A stretch of DNA of 64,000 bases. It comes from Alloclostridium intestinigallinarum (lineage in GTDB: Bacteria; Bacillota; Clostridia; Christensenellales; UBA3700). Shown here piece by piece: positions 42,658-50,675 of the stretch (the stretch's first letter is position 1; each line of letters opens with the position of its first letter). A program made the position numbers and the translations under genes. Under the pieces are notes generated by a model that was not told where the DNA came from, did not search any database, and saw only the letters and a list, made by a program, of their open reading frames with translations. The stretch covers positions 1 to 64,000 of the forward strand of contig CAJFNB010000002.1 of assembly GCA_904393845.1 (NCBI GenBank), given 5' to 3'.

Positions 42658-43140
42658 TCAGCCCGTAATACTCTGAGTGATGAACATCAGCGCAAGGAAG
42701 GAAATGAGCAGCGCAAGCAGCGCGTACGTTTCCACCATGACGGTGAGCGCAAGACCTTTACCCGAAGTTTCGGGACGCTTGCCCACCATTGCGATGGCAG
42801 ACACGGCGCACTTGCCCTGGTATATTCCGGAAACAAGTCCCACGATGCCCATAGGCGCGCATGCCGCCACTATCGACCAGCCCTGCAATGCGGTCATCTG
42901 CACGGGTTCGCCGCCCAGAAAGCCCGTCCAAAGCAGAGTCAGGAATGCGATTATCAGTCCGTATATGCCCTGCGTGCCGGGGAGAAGCTGCAACAGCACC
43001 AGTTTGCCGAACTTGCCGGGATCTTCCGACGTTACGCCCGCCGCCGCCTGGCCTGCGATGCCTACGCCTATCGCCGAACCGCAGCCCGCCAGAATGGCGG
43101 CGACGGCGGCGCCGATGATCGCAATATATGCTCCGTCCAT
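42658..43140 (-). CDS. ntpK: V-type ATP synthase subunit K (rotor), Na+-type ligand set
   Basis: A 160-residue proteolipid with four membrane helices in two hairpins. Compared with Enterococcus hirae NtpK, all five side chains or positions that bind Na+ (L61, T64, Q65, Q110, E139) have equivalents here: L53, T56 and Q57 in LLPGTQGIYG, Q108 in GIYQGKCA and E137 in MVETYALLA. This predicts a sodium-driven or sodium-pumping enzyme. As in NtpK, only the second hairpin holds the carboxylate. Confidence 0.95.
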   Translation of the reverse strand: MDGAYIAIIGAAVAAILAGCGSAIGVGIAGQAAAGVTSEDPGKFGKLVLLQLLPGTQGIYGLIIAFLTLLWTGFLGGEPVQMTALQGWSIVAACAPMGIVGLVSGIYQGKCAVSAIAMVGKRPETSGKGLALTVMVETYALLALLISFLALMFITQSITG

Positions 43141-43170
43141 TTACTTTACCTCCAAAATAGGTTTTTGCTT

Positions 43171-45177
43171 TTATGCTTTATCTTTTTTACGAGAGTTTTT
43201 CGCCTCGTACTTTTTTTCGTCAACGTAATAATACTTCATCTCGCTGCCCAGCGGCGCGAACAGTCTGCCTCCGCCTTCGTAGAATTTACCGAAGAACTCC
43301 ACGAATTGCAGGCGCGAGTCGTGCACGTAAGAACCGAGAGTATTTATGCCGAGATTGAACGTGTGGCCGATAATGAATATCACGCACGCTATTATCCAGC
43401 CCAGAGCGGGCGCGGAAGGAATCATATCTTTTATCACTATGCCTATCTGGTTGAACACCATGCCTATGACCGCTGACGCAAGACCAAGACCGAATATACG
43501 CGTGTAACTCATCAGGTCGGAGAAGAAATTGACAATTCCGTACAGCTTGCCCAGACCGCTGCCCAGCCGCTTTATTCCCTTGTTGCCCACCACGCCCGAA
43601 AGGACGAGGAAAAGCAGACCTATACCCAAAAAGGCATATCCGACATAGGGAAGCCAGCTTGCGAGCGAAGAGCCGAAGAACGCCGCCGCCACGCCGAGAA
43701 CGAGGAAGTACCAGCAGGTATTGCCGAATATCGCTTCAAGCGGCTTTTTCTGCATAAACAGCGACACCATATTGACGAAATAGCCGTAAAGCAGCTGGAC
43801 AAGTCCCGCGCCAAGGCTGAGGAACAGCATGGTTATGGGATCGTCGATGGGATTGAACCAGTACCATATGCCCAGATCGCCCGCGCTCATGCCGAAGTAC
43901 GAGCCGAACAAAAAGCCCCATATTATCGTGGAGATGCCGCCCATACACAGCAGTTTTATCATATTGCCCCTGCCGCGCGGCGGTCTGACTTTTATCAGAT
44001 ATATGCCCGTGAACAGGGAAAGCAGGATTCCGTAACCGACGTCAGCAAGCATCATTCCGAAAAACAGGAAAAAGAACGCCGTAATGTGCGGGTTGGGATC
44101 AAGCTCCCTGTACTTTGGAGCGGAGAACATATTCGTAACCGTTTCGTACGGCGTGACGAGCGGATTGTTCACGGCGCAGGTGGGCACGTCGTCCCCCTCT
44201 TCCGGTTCGCAGAAGTAATAAGACAGGCTTTCGCCGCTTCCTTCCAGCAGCTTGTCCACCTGCTCCGCGTAAGGAAGAGGCACCCACGCCTGCAACACAT
44301 AAGACGTGGCTGTGCACGCAGTCATGCCGCTGCCCACAACCTTTGCCCTTTCCACGCTGTAATAGTCGCGCATGAGTTTAAGAAGGGGCATATTTTCTTC
44401 CGCCTCCGCTCCTTTCAGCACCGTCCGGGCGCGGCGTGAAGCTATCTCTTCCGCCTTTTTGTCTATATCAGCCTTTTCCTCCGCGTACGTGCGCGTATAC
44501 TCGGCGGGACAGGGAGAAAATTCCATATCGGAAAGCGCGCCGCGGACAAGTTCTTCGTCCTCTTTCAGGCAGACGACGGCAACCGCAGTCTGACTGCCTC
44601 CTCCTCCCCACGTCCGCCATATGCACTTTTCGCTCCACTCGCCTTCGGCGAATTCCGATGAAGCAACCGTGCCTATCGCGGCGTAAGTGCTCGCCGTGGG
44701 ACGGAATATGCCCAAAGGCTCTTCCACTTCGCCGTACGGCGCCAGCGCCGCCAGCGCGTTTTCGCATCTGAGTTTTTCCGACGCGCATTCGGCAAGCGCG
44801 GACGAAAGTTCTTTCAGCTTTCCTATAACGCCGTCAAGTTCGCCGCTTTTATCCGCGCAGGAAGTAAATTCCTCGAAAGTGAGCGTGGGCTGCGGCGTCA
44901 GAAATTGCTTTTTCGCCTTCTTGTATTCGATTATTTTTTTCTTGGAAAGTTCAGCCGCCTCTCTCGTGCAGCTTGCAATAAATTCAAAAGCAAATTCTAT
45001 ATCCGCAAGTTTCAGGGCAAGCTCGTCCGCCCTTGCGGAAACGTCCGGCCGGAAAGTCCCTTCTTCCTGCGCGGCGGCGGATATCTCCGTACAGCCGCTT
45101 TTGTGCAGCAAGTCCATAGTCGCCTGCGTTTCGCTGCGGCTGCCAACCAATATCAGCTTGCGCATTTCAGCCAGCAT
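43171..45177 (-). CDS. ntpI: V-type ATP synthase subunit I
   Basis: A 668-residue membrane stator subunit (a-type) that forms the ion path against the K-ring. The cytosolic N-terminal half (1-345) is helical, the C-terminal half has about seven to eight helices with PKYRELDPNPHITAFFFLFFGMMLADVGYG near 370-400 and GSYVHDSRLQFVEFFGKFYEGGGRLFAPL near 625. The start at 45177 matches the family pattern (M..MRKLILVGS) and overlaps the H-type gene by 11 bp; an internal ATG four codons later is an alternative. Confidence 0.95.
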   Translation of the reverse strand: MLAEMRKLILVGSRSETQATMDLLHKSGCTEISAAAQEEGTFRPDVSARADELALKLADIEFAFEFIASCTREAAELSKKKIIEYKKAKKQFLTPQPTLTFEEFTSCADKSGELDGVIGKLKELSSALAECASEKLRCENALAALAPYGEVEEPLGIFRPTASTYAAIGTVASSEFAEGEWSEKCIWRTWGGGGSQTAVAVVCLKEDEELVRGALSDMEFSPCPAEYTRTYAEEKADIDKKAEEIASRRARTVLKGAEAEENMPLLKLMRDYYSVERAKVVGSGMTACTATSYVLQAWVPLPYAEQVDKLLEGSGESLSYYFCEPEEGDDVPTCAVNNPLVTPYETVTNMFSAPKYRELDPNPHITAFFFLFFGMMLADVGYGILLSLFTGIYLIKVRPPRGRGNMIKLLCMGGISTIIWGFLFGSYFGMSAGDLGIWYWFNPIDDPITMLFLSLGAGLVQLLYGYFVNMVSLFMQKKPLEAIFGNTCWYFLVLGVAAAFFGSSLASWLPYVGYAFLGIGLLFLVLSGVVGNKGIKRLGSGLGKLYGIVNFFSDLMSYTRIFGLGLASAVIGMVFNQIGIVIKDMIPSAPALGWIIACVIFIIGHTFNLGINTLGSYVHDSRLQFVEFFGKFYEGGGRLFAPLGSEMKYYYVDEKKYEAKNSRKKDKA

Positions 45178-45511
45178 ACTTTCCGTCCAACTGTTCCAGA
45201 ATTATTTTGACCGCTTCCGCGGAATTGTCGCCGGCGAGCTTTGCAAGCCGCTTTTTCTCGCCGTCGCACTCCTGTGCGGCAAGCGCGCTCCGCCGTGCGG
45301 CTTCCGCCTTCACCGACACGCTCTCCTGCCTGAGCTTTTCTTTTACGTCCTCTTCCGCTTCCGCCTTTATCGCGGCGGCTTTTGCCTCAGCTTCCGCAAT
45401 TATGCCCTTGCACTCCGCCGCCGCCTGCTCGGCTATCTGCGCGGCGCGCTCTTCCGCCTGCAATATGCTCTTTATCACTTCGCCCATATCGGGCTTTTGC
45501 GTCTGCTCCAT
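45167..45511 (-). CDS. ntpF: V-type ATP synthase H/G-type peripheral stalk subunit
   Basis: A 114-residue almost purely helical protein, rich in Ala, Glu and Lys (GEVIKSILQAEERAAQIAEQAA...), as expected for the small coiled-coil partner of subunit E. It is the first V-ATPase gene, 24 bp after rpiB, with GGCGGGAAG before the ATG. The operon order H-I-K-E-C-F-A-B-D is the common one in Clostridia and Enterococcus. Confidence 0.88.
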   Translation of the reverse strand: MEQTQKPDMGEVIKSILQAEERAAQIAEQAAAECKGIIAEAEAKAAAIKAEAEEDVKEKLRQESVSVKAEAARRSALAAQECDGEKKRLAKLAGDNSAEAVKIILEQLDGKYAG

Positions 45512-45535
45512 CTTCCCGCCTTTATACGACTTTTC

Positions 45536-45985
45536 CTATTTGAAATATTTGTTTTCGATGGCAGTTATCTTAGCCACCCTGCCGGCATGCCTGCCTCCGC
45601 CGAACGGAGTATCCAGCCATGCGGCGACCATCTGCGCGGCAAGCCGGGGACTTACCACCCTGCCGCCCATGGAAATCACGTTAGCATCGTTATGCTCCGC
45701 GCACATGGTGGCGGTGAATACGTCGTGGCACACTCCGCACCTGATTCCCTTCACCTTGTTCGCGGCGATGGATATGCCTATGCCCGTGCCGCACATAAGA
45801 ATTCCCTTATCCGCTTCGCCGCAAGCCACCGCCTCCGCGACTTTTTCTCCGTAATCGGGATAGTCCACCGATGAAGAATCAAAACATCCTTTGTCTATGA
45901 CCTCTATCCCGCGTTTATTCAATTCGGCAAGAATAGCCTCTTTCAGAACTATGCCGCCGTGGTCGCATCCTATTGCAATTTTCAT
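45536..45985 (-). CDS. rpiB: Ribose-5-phosphate isomerase B
   Basis: Interconverts ribose-5-phosphate and ribulose-5-phosphate. The 149-residue protein shows the RpiB/LacAB marks: IGCDHGG (5-11), the active-site Cys66 in LMCGTGIGISIAANKV, AEHNDANVISMGGR near 98-111 and FGGGRHAGRVAKI near 129-141. It is the first gene after a SigA promoter at 46008-46036 and is followed 24 bp later by the V-ATPase genes without a terminator, so it probably shares their transcript. Confidence 0.96.
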   Translation of the reverse strand: MKIAIGCDHGGIVLKEAILAELNKRGIEVIDKGCFDSSSVDYPDYGEKVAEAVACGEADKGILMCGTGIGISIAANKVKGIRCGVCHDVFTATMCAEHNDANVISMGGRVVSPRLAAQMVAAWLDTPFGGGRHAGRVAKITAIENKYFK

Positions 45986-46007
45986 ATCGTCCTCCGTATT
46001 TATCTAC

Positions 46008-46036
46008 ATCATACCACACGGGCAGAAACTTTTCAA
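46008..46036 (-). promoter_or_regulatory. SigA promoter of the rpiB-V-ATPase operon
   Basis: Minus strand TTGAAA, 17-bp spacer, TATGAT. It lies in the 133-bp gap between ywlE and rpiB and is the only promoter I see for the ten genes down to 36966. Confidence 0.75.
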
Positions 46037-46118
46037 GACCCTATTTCTTTACAAAACGGTACTTTTTGTCGAGAAAAGCGCAAAACATGCACCCGCTCTC
46101 GCTTTTTTTGAAAACAAT

Positions 46119-46571
46119 TTACAATTCCCCGCCGAATCTGCCTTTCAGATAGGGAATAAGACAGTCTATGCCGGCGGAAATATCCGCGGCGCATTTGTCG
46201 TAAGCCGCCTGGTCACGCCCGTAAGGGTCGGAAATATCGCCGCCCGCGGTAAATTCGCAAAAAGCGGCAAGTTTGCCGTCGTCCGCCACCGCGGCGAGCG
46301 CCGCGCGCTGCTGCCAGGTCATAGTAACTATGAAATCGCTCTCTTCAAGAAGCTGCGGCGTGACGGGCTGTGAAAGATGCGAAAAACCGGTAATACCCAG
46401 CTTTCGCAACGCCTCCTCGGCTTTGGGATTCACCCTTTCCCCGTACGTCAGGGACATCGCCGCGCTATCCGCACCCATATTCAGCTTCTGCTCCTTCGCC
46501 TTGTGCGTGAATATTGCCTGCGCCATGGGCGAACGGCAGGTATTGCCCGTGCATACAAACAAAACTTTCAT
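46119..46571 (-). CDS. ywlE: Low-molecular-weight protein-tyrosine/arginine phosphatase
   Basis: A 150-residue LMW-PTP. The catalytic P-loop is C7-T-G-N-T-C12-R13-S14 and the general acid is D115 in SDPYG. The Thr after Asn (GNTCRSP instead of GNICRSP) is the feature that in Bacillus YwlE favours phospho-arginine over phospho-tyrosine, so an arginine phosphatase activity is likely. It overlaps ywlC by 4 bp, an arrangement conserved in Bacillota. Confidence 0.93.
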   Translation of the reverse strand: MKVLFVCTGNTCRSPMAQAIFTHKAKEQKLNMGADSAAMSLTYGERVNPKAEEALRKLGITGFSHLSQPVTPQLLEESDFIVTMTWQQRAALAAVADDGKLAAFCEFTAGGDISDPYGRDQAAYDKCAADISAGIDCLIPYLKGRFGGEL

Positions 46572-47560
46572 ACCCTTTTACCTCCTGCGGCCTTGTTGAC
46601 CCTGTTCATCACCGAAGCCGCCACCCCCTGCGTGCCCAGATCCTCGCATATTATAAAATCGGCTATCTTTTCCCCTTTGTGAAGCGCCGAATATATGTTG
46701 CGGCATACCTGCGCGTCGCCTTCGCCCAAATCTATAAATCTGCATCCGCCCAGCCCCGCGGTATGTTCGCTGCGGCATAAAATCACGGGATTGCCGCCCC
46801 TTTTCTTCACCTTTTTGTAACATTCCTCCGCGGAAGATATGCTCTCCGCCACCACGCATTCGCACGCTGGCGCGTAATGCTTATACTTCATTCCGGGCGC
46901 GGGCGCCGCCGCCAGCACCTTGCCGCTGTGCGACTTCACGTCGCCGCCCAGCACGCTTGCTATCATTTCCGCGGTCACGGCGCCCGGCCGCAAAATAACG
47001 GGAGTGTCGCCCGTCACGTCGAGCACGGTGGATTCTATTCCCACCTTACTCTCTCCGCCGTCTATGATGAGCGGAATCCTCCCCTTCATATCTTCGTAAA
47101 CGTGGCGCGCGGACGTGGGGCTTATCCTTGTGGAAAGATTTGCCGAAGGCGCCGCGACGGGCACTCCGCACGCGGCGAGAAACGCCGAACATACGGGGTC
47201 GGACGGTACGCGCACGCCCACGGTATCCAGACCCGCGGTGACTTCGTCGGGAATATCTTTCCTGCGCGGAACGACCAGCGTAAGCGGTCCCGGCATGAAC
47301 GCGTTTACAAGCGCGTTGTATTTTTCGTCAAAACCGCTCGTAACTGTCGGAATAAGTTTTTTATCCGCAAGATGGACGATGAGAGGATTGTCCATCGGTC
47401 TGCCCTTTGCGGCAAAAACCGCCCTCACCGCGCCGGGATCGTACGCGTTCGCGGCAAGTCCGTATACCGTTTCGGTGGGAAAAGCTACGACTCCGCCGGC
47501 ACGGACTATTTCCGCACCCTCCTTTATTGCCTGTTCTCCGCTTAAAATTTTCGTTTCCAT
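46568..47560 (-). CDS. ywlC: L-threonylcarbamoyladenylate synthase (Sua5 type)
   Basis: Makes threonylcarbamoyl-AMP for the t6A37 modification of tRNAs that read ANN codons. The 330-residue protein has the YrdC domain (about 12-200: GGVVAFPTETVYGLAANA, then KGRPMDNPLIVHL, PSDPV and APSANLSTRISPTSARHV) and a C-terminal Sua5 domain (about 225-320) that begins after MKYKHYAP. The ZIP gene is just upstream and ywlE follows with a 4-bp overlap. Confidence 0.96.
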   Translation of the reverse strand: METKILSGEQAIKEGAEIVRAGGVVAFPTETVYGLAANAYDPGAVRAVFAAKGRPMDNPLIVHLADKKLIPTVTSGFDEKYNALVNAFMPGPLTLVVPRRKDIPDEVTAGLDTVGVRVPSDPVCSAFLAACGVPVAAPSANLSTRISPTSARHVYEDMKGRIPLIIDGGESKVGIESTVLDVTGDTPVILRPGAVTAEMIASVLGGDVKSHSGKVLAAAPAPGMKYKHYAPACECVVAESISSAEECYKKVKKRGGNPVILCRSEHTAGLGGCRFIDLGEGDAQVCRNIYSALHKGEKIADFIICEDLGTQGVAASVMNRVNKAAGGKRV

Positions 47561-47561
47561 A

Positions 47562-48329
47562 TCACTCCGCCAACCATAAGATGAGCGCCCCGGCTATTAT
47601 GCCGAGAATGGCGAGCACCGCCACTTTTTTGCATTTGGTGCGCGCATACGCCTCCGCAAGCATATCGTCGAATATAATGTAGAGCATCGCGCCCGCCGAA
47701 AGCGCAAGGCATATTCCGGTCAGAACACCCGATATATTGCTCACAAAGTAGCCTATCAGCGCGCCCGCCGAAAGTGCAAGCCCCGTGGACGCGGCTATGA
47801 CGACGCCCAGCCACCGTTTAACGCCCGCCCTGTAAAAAGCCGCCGACATGGCTATGCCTTCGGGTATATTGTGCAGGGCGATAAGCACCGCCGCAAGCCA
47901 CGCCGAACCGCTTGCGGACAAACCGCCTATCATCATTCCTTCCGGTATATTGTGCAGTATAAGCGCGGTCATCAGCGAAAACCCGACGTAAAGTTCGCGC
48001 TTGCCTTCCGCACTGTGCAAATCTGGCATATCCCCGCTGTCGTCGTGTCTGTGCTCGCCGGCTTTCCTGTCAAGAATTATACCGGCAAGGAATACTATCC
48101 CCGCGCCCGCCAGCGTAACAAGCAGAGTTATCCATATCTGACCCGTGGAATCAAGCGATTCGGGCAGAACGTCCAAAAATACCAGCGCCGCCATAAAGCC
48201 GGCGGTGAATGCCATCAGCGCGCTCAGCAATTTTTCGCCCCTGCCCCTTACGGATACGGGGATAAGCGCTCCTGCCAGCGTGCCGCCCACTCCGGCGAGC
48301 AGACTCCAAAGCAATGCTTCCCACCACAT
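47562..48329 (-). CDS. ZIP-family divalent metal transporter
   Basis: A 255-residue protein with about eight helices. The two metal-binding helices carry HNIPEGMMIGG near 125 and HNIPEGIAMSAAF near 153, the signature of ZIP (ZupT-like) transporters that import Zn, Fe or Mn. A His/Asp-rich loop (EHRHDDSGDMPD near 93-103) lies between helices 3 and 4, as usual. There is no Shine-Dalgarno sequence; a TAAAAT box ends six bases before the ATG, predicting a leaderless message. It is first in the run zip-ywlC-ywlE. Confidence 0.92.
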   Translation of the reverse strand: MWWEALLWSLLAGVGGTLAGALIPVSVRGRGEKLLSALMAFTAGFMAALVFLDVLPESLDSTGQIWITLLVTLAGAGIVFLAGIILDRKAGEHRHDDSGDMPDLHSAEGKRELYVGFSLMTALILHNIPEGMMIGGLSASGSAWLAAVLIALHNIPEGIAMSAAFYRAGVKRWLGVVIAASTGLALSAGALIGYFVSNISGVLTGICLALSAGAMLYIIFDDMLAEAYARTKCKKVAVLAILGIIAGALILWLAE

Positions 48330-48335
48330 GCCTAT

Positions 48336-48364
48336 ATTTTAGTCTTTTTTTCCGCGATATGCAA
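48336..48364 (-). promoter_or_regulatory. Probable promoter of the ZIP gene, leaderless arrangement
   Basis: Minus strand TTGCAT (weak -35), 17-bp spacer, TAAAAT, then ATAGGC and the ATG. Confidence 0.5.
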
Positions 48365-48444
48365 GAAAATAAAGGCAGTGATTTCAAGCCGCGGCAGCGC
48401 CGGACGCGAAACAGTTTTTTTAGATAAATTTTTCTTTAATTGTG

Positions 48445-48473
48445 TTTACTTTTCGCGCGCGCGATGATATAAT
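48445..48473 (+). promoter_or_regulatory. Promoter of the DUF1508 rod protein with overlapping dyad
   Basis: TTTACT, 17-bp spacer, TATAAT. A perfect 8-bp inverted repeat GATGATAT-AATA-ATATCATC (48463-48482) covers the -10 box and could be an operator. Confidence 0.65.
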
Positions 48474-48506
48474 AATATCATCAAAGAAAAAAAGGAGATT
48501 TTTCTT

Positions 48507-49976
48507 ATGGATCAATTCGTAAACACCATGACGTCACCGTTGTTTTCGGTGGGCAGCTTTGATTTCCCGCTTTACGCACTGATTATCGTTGCGATAGCAT
48601 GTATACTTATAATCATCGTACCCTCCGCCATTGCTTCCGCCATGCACACCAAAAAGATGAAAGCGGAAGAACAGGCAGCAAACGAAGCTGCCGACAGCAA
48701 GGCAGCCGAAGAGGAAGCCGCACGCAAGGCAGCCGAAGAAGAAGCCGCACGTAAGGCTGCGGAAGAAGAAGCCGCACGCAAGGCAGCCGAAGAAGAGGCC
48801 GCTCGTAAAGCAGCCGAGGAAGAAGCCGCACGTAAGGCAGCCGAAGAGGAAGCCGCACGCAAGGCAGCCGAAGAAGAAGCCGCACGTAAGGCAGCAGAGG
48901 AAGAAGCTGCTCGTAAGGTAGCCGAAGAAGAAGCCGCCCGTAAGGCAGCAGAGGAAGAAGCCGCACGCAAGGCAGCGGAAGAAGAAGCTGCCCGTAAGGC
49001 AGCGGAAGAAGAAGCTGCCCGTAAGGCAGCCGAAGAGGAAGCTGCACGCAAGGCAGCCGAAGAAGAAGCTGCACGCAAGGCAGCCGAAGAAGAGGCCGCT
49101 CGCAAGGCAGCCGAAGAAGAAGCCGCACGCAAGGCAGCGGAAGAAGAGGCAGCACGTAAGGCAGCAGAGGAAGAAGCCGCACGCAAGGCAGCCGAAGAGG
49201 AAGAAGCCCGCGTAGCCGCAGAAGAAGAGGCTAAGGCCGAGGAAGAAAAGAAGGAAGACGAAGCGAAAGCGGAAGAAGTTGCCGCTACCGAAACCGCTCC
49301 CGTCAAAAAGCCTACCACCAGGAAACCCGCAAACGCCAACAAGAAGGCGAAGAGCGCAGTAGTACAGGAAGAAAAACCGGCAGAACCCGTTGCCGAGGAT
49401 AAGGAGGAAGAACAAGTGAAAGCAGAAAAGAAACCCACCACGAGAAAGCCTGCCGCCGCATCCAAGAAAGCGGAGGAAAAGAAAGCCGCCGAAAAGAAGA
49501 CGGTAAAGCCCGCGGCAGAAAAGAAGACCGCCGCAAAACCCGCGGAGAAGAAAGCCGTTCCCGCTAAGACGGAAGAGCCCGCTCCCACCAAGAACATCAC
49601 CCTTCTCTCCGACGAGCCCGCTAAGCCCGCCGGCGGCAGATACGTGATCATCATGGATTCGGAAAATCCCATGAAGCCTTACAAGTTCCAGCTGAAGGCG
49701 AACAACGGTCAGGTTCTTTACGAATCGGAAGGCTATAAGGCCAAGCCCAAGAAGGCGTCCATTATGGCGTTCAAGAAGGCTGTGGAGCAAGGCACGCTTG
49801 CAATCGACAAGGAGAAGAACGGCACTTACCGTTACAAGCTGTACAAGGCTGACGGCACCCTGCTCGGCGTAGGCGAAAGCTATTCCGCAAAGGCGAGAGC
49901 CGAAAGTTCCGCGGAATCCGTAAAGGCGTTTGCGGCAAGCGCGAACTTTATCGAAGACCTCACTATAACCGAATAA
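48507..49976 (+). CDS. Membrane-tethered helical rod protein with two DUF1508 repeats
   Basis: A 489-residue protein in four parts. (1) Residues 22-46 are a membrane helix; an acidic N-terminus and a basic stretch after it (MHTKKMK) predict that the rest lies in the cytoplasm. (2) Residues 66-236 are 19 copies of the nine-residue unit AAEEEAARK, nearly perfect, with E/R and E/K pairs at i, i+4, as in a stable single alpha helix. (3) Residues 237-372 are a Lys/Pro/Ala-rich linker with repeated KPTTRKPA. (4) Residues about 375-485 are two DUF1508 (YegP-like) units, YKFQLKANNGQVLYESEGY and YRYKLYKADGTLLGVGESY. DUF1508 has no known function. Own promoter and terminator, AAGGAG site. Confidence 0.8.
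   Translation: MDQFVNTMTSPLFSVGSFDFPLYALIIVAIACILIIIVPSAIASAMHTKKMKAEEQAANEAADSKAAEEEAARKAAEEEAARKAAEEEAARKAAEEEAARKAAEEEAARKAAEEEAARKAAEEEAARKAAEEEAARKVAEEEAARKAAEEEAARKAAEEEAARKAAEEEAARKAAEEEAARKAAEEEAARKAAEEEAARKAAEEEAARKAAEEEAARKAAEEEAARKAAEEEEARVAAEEEAKAEEEKKEDEAKAEEVAATETAPVKKPTTRKPANANKKAKSAVVQEEKPAEPVAEDKEEEQVKAEKKPTTRKPAAASKKAEEKKAAEKKTVKPAAEKKTAAKPAEKKAVPAKTEEPAPTKNITLLSDEPAKPAGGRYVIIMDSENPMKPYKFQLKANNGQVLYESEGYKAKPKKASIMAFKKAVEQGTLAIDKEKNGTYRYKLYKADGTLLGVGESYSAKARAESSAESVKAFAASANFIEDLTITE
48702..49214 (+). repeat. 19 tandem 27-bp coding repeats
   Basis: Each unit codes for AAEEEAARK; unit 9 has Val for the first Ala and the last unit ends EEEEARV. Synonymous changes (gcc/gca/gct, gag/gaa, cgc/cgt) vary between units, so the protein repeat is kept while the DNA drifts. 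Confidence 0.95.
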
Positions 49977-49995
49977 AACCGGATTGTTTCTACAT

Positions 49996-50027
49996 AAAAA
50001 CCGTCGCTGTATGCGGCGGTTTTTTTA
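49996..50027 (+). terminator. Intrinsic terminator of the DUF1508 gene
   Basis: Stem AAAAACCGTCGC / GCGGCGGTTTTT (one T-G pair) with loop TGTAT, ending in a run of T. Confidence 0.85.
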
Positions 50028-50076
50028 TTCGGCAAAACACGAATCCGTGCACTTCCGGAAGCGTTTTTACGGGCTG

Positions 50077-50421
50077 TTTTACGCGCTTTTTTCATACGCG
50101 GGAAAAGCGCGTAAAACGCATATGTACACCCTCCCGGAATCGGCGTAAGAGATTTGCCGCCGCTTGAGTACAATTTTATATGATTGTGTCGATTATACCT
50201 AATTTACCATTTATATGTACGTTAAAACTATTTGACGTGCTTTTTCTCCGCTTTTTGGTAAAACAAAAAAGCACCGCAAACAATAAAATTTTCTTTTCGT
50301 TACGCGACTGTTTTCCCGCTTGTTTTTTTTCATTGTTTTACGGCGGCGCAGGTATGCGTTACGGTATGAAAAAAAGCACGTCAAGCCTGTTTTCGTATTT
50401 ATGAAAAAGCGCGTAAAACGC
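50077..50421. repeat. Repeat-rich gene-free block
   Basis: TTTTACGCGCTTTT occurs three times: 50077-50090, inverted at 50103-50116 (a perfect 14-bp hairpin stem) and inverted at 50405-50418. The 17-base word AAAAGCGCGTAAAACGC is a direct repeat (50103-50119 and 50405-50421). Between the copies, TTGACGTGCTTTTT (50232-50245) and AAAAAGCACGTCAA (50371-50384) form a perfect 14-bp inverted repeat around 125 bases, with GTAAAACAA / TTGTTTTAC nested inside. No convincing gene lies in 50028-50565. Confidence 0.7.
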
Positions 50422-50565
50422 CTTCCTTCGCACCGCCCGCGGTTGCCTGTACACCCCGGATATATAGAAGTGTGCTCCGCTCTATCGGCTATATAGAATA
50501 TGGATATAATAATTATAATACTCGCGCGCGCGTATAGGATAGTTACCGTCCCGCCCGTCACGCAG

Positions 50566-50592
50566 AAAAAGCCTCCGCTTTTCCGCAGAGGC
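50566..50592 (-). terminator. Intrinsic terminator of manA
   Basis: Minus strand GCCTCTGC-GGAAAA-GCGGAGGC (one wobble pair) followed by TTTTTCTG. Confidence 0.8.
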
Positions 50593-50675
50593 TATATGCA
50601 AATATATGTAATTGACTTTGAACGGCAGTAAAGGTCTTTCAACGCTTTATTTATCTGTCGGACGTTCGGACGGCG

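Noticed and set aside
48702..49214. Regular 27-bp repeats resembling a CRISPR-like array
   Set aside because: The repeats are contiguous without spacers and encode a perfect nine-residue protein repeat in an open frame with promoter and terminator.
50211..50561. 116-codon frame in the repeat block
   Set aside because: No recognisable domain, no ribosome binding site, biased composition from the AT-rich inverted repeats, and it crosses several of them.
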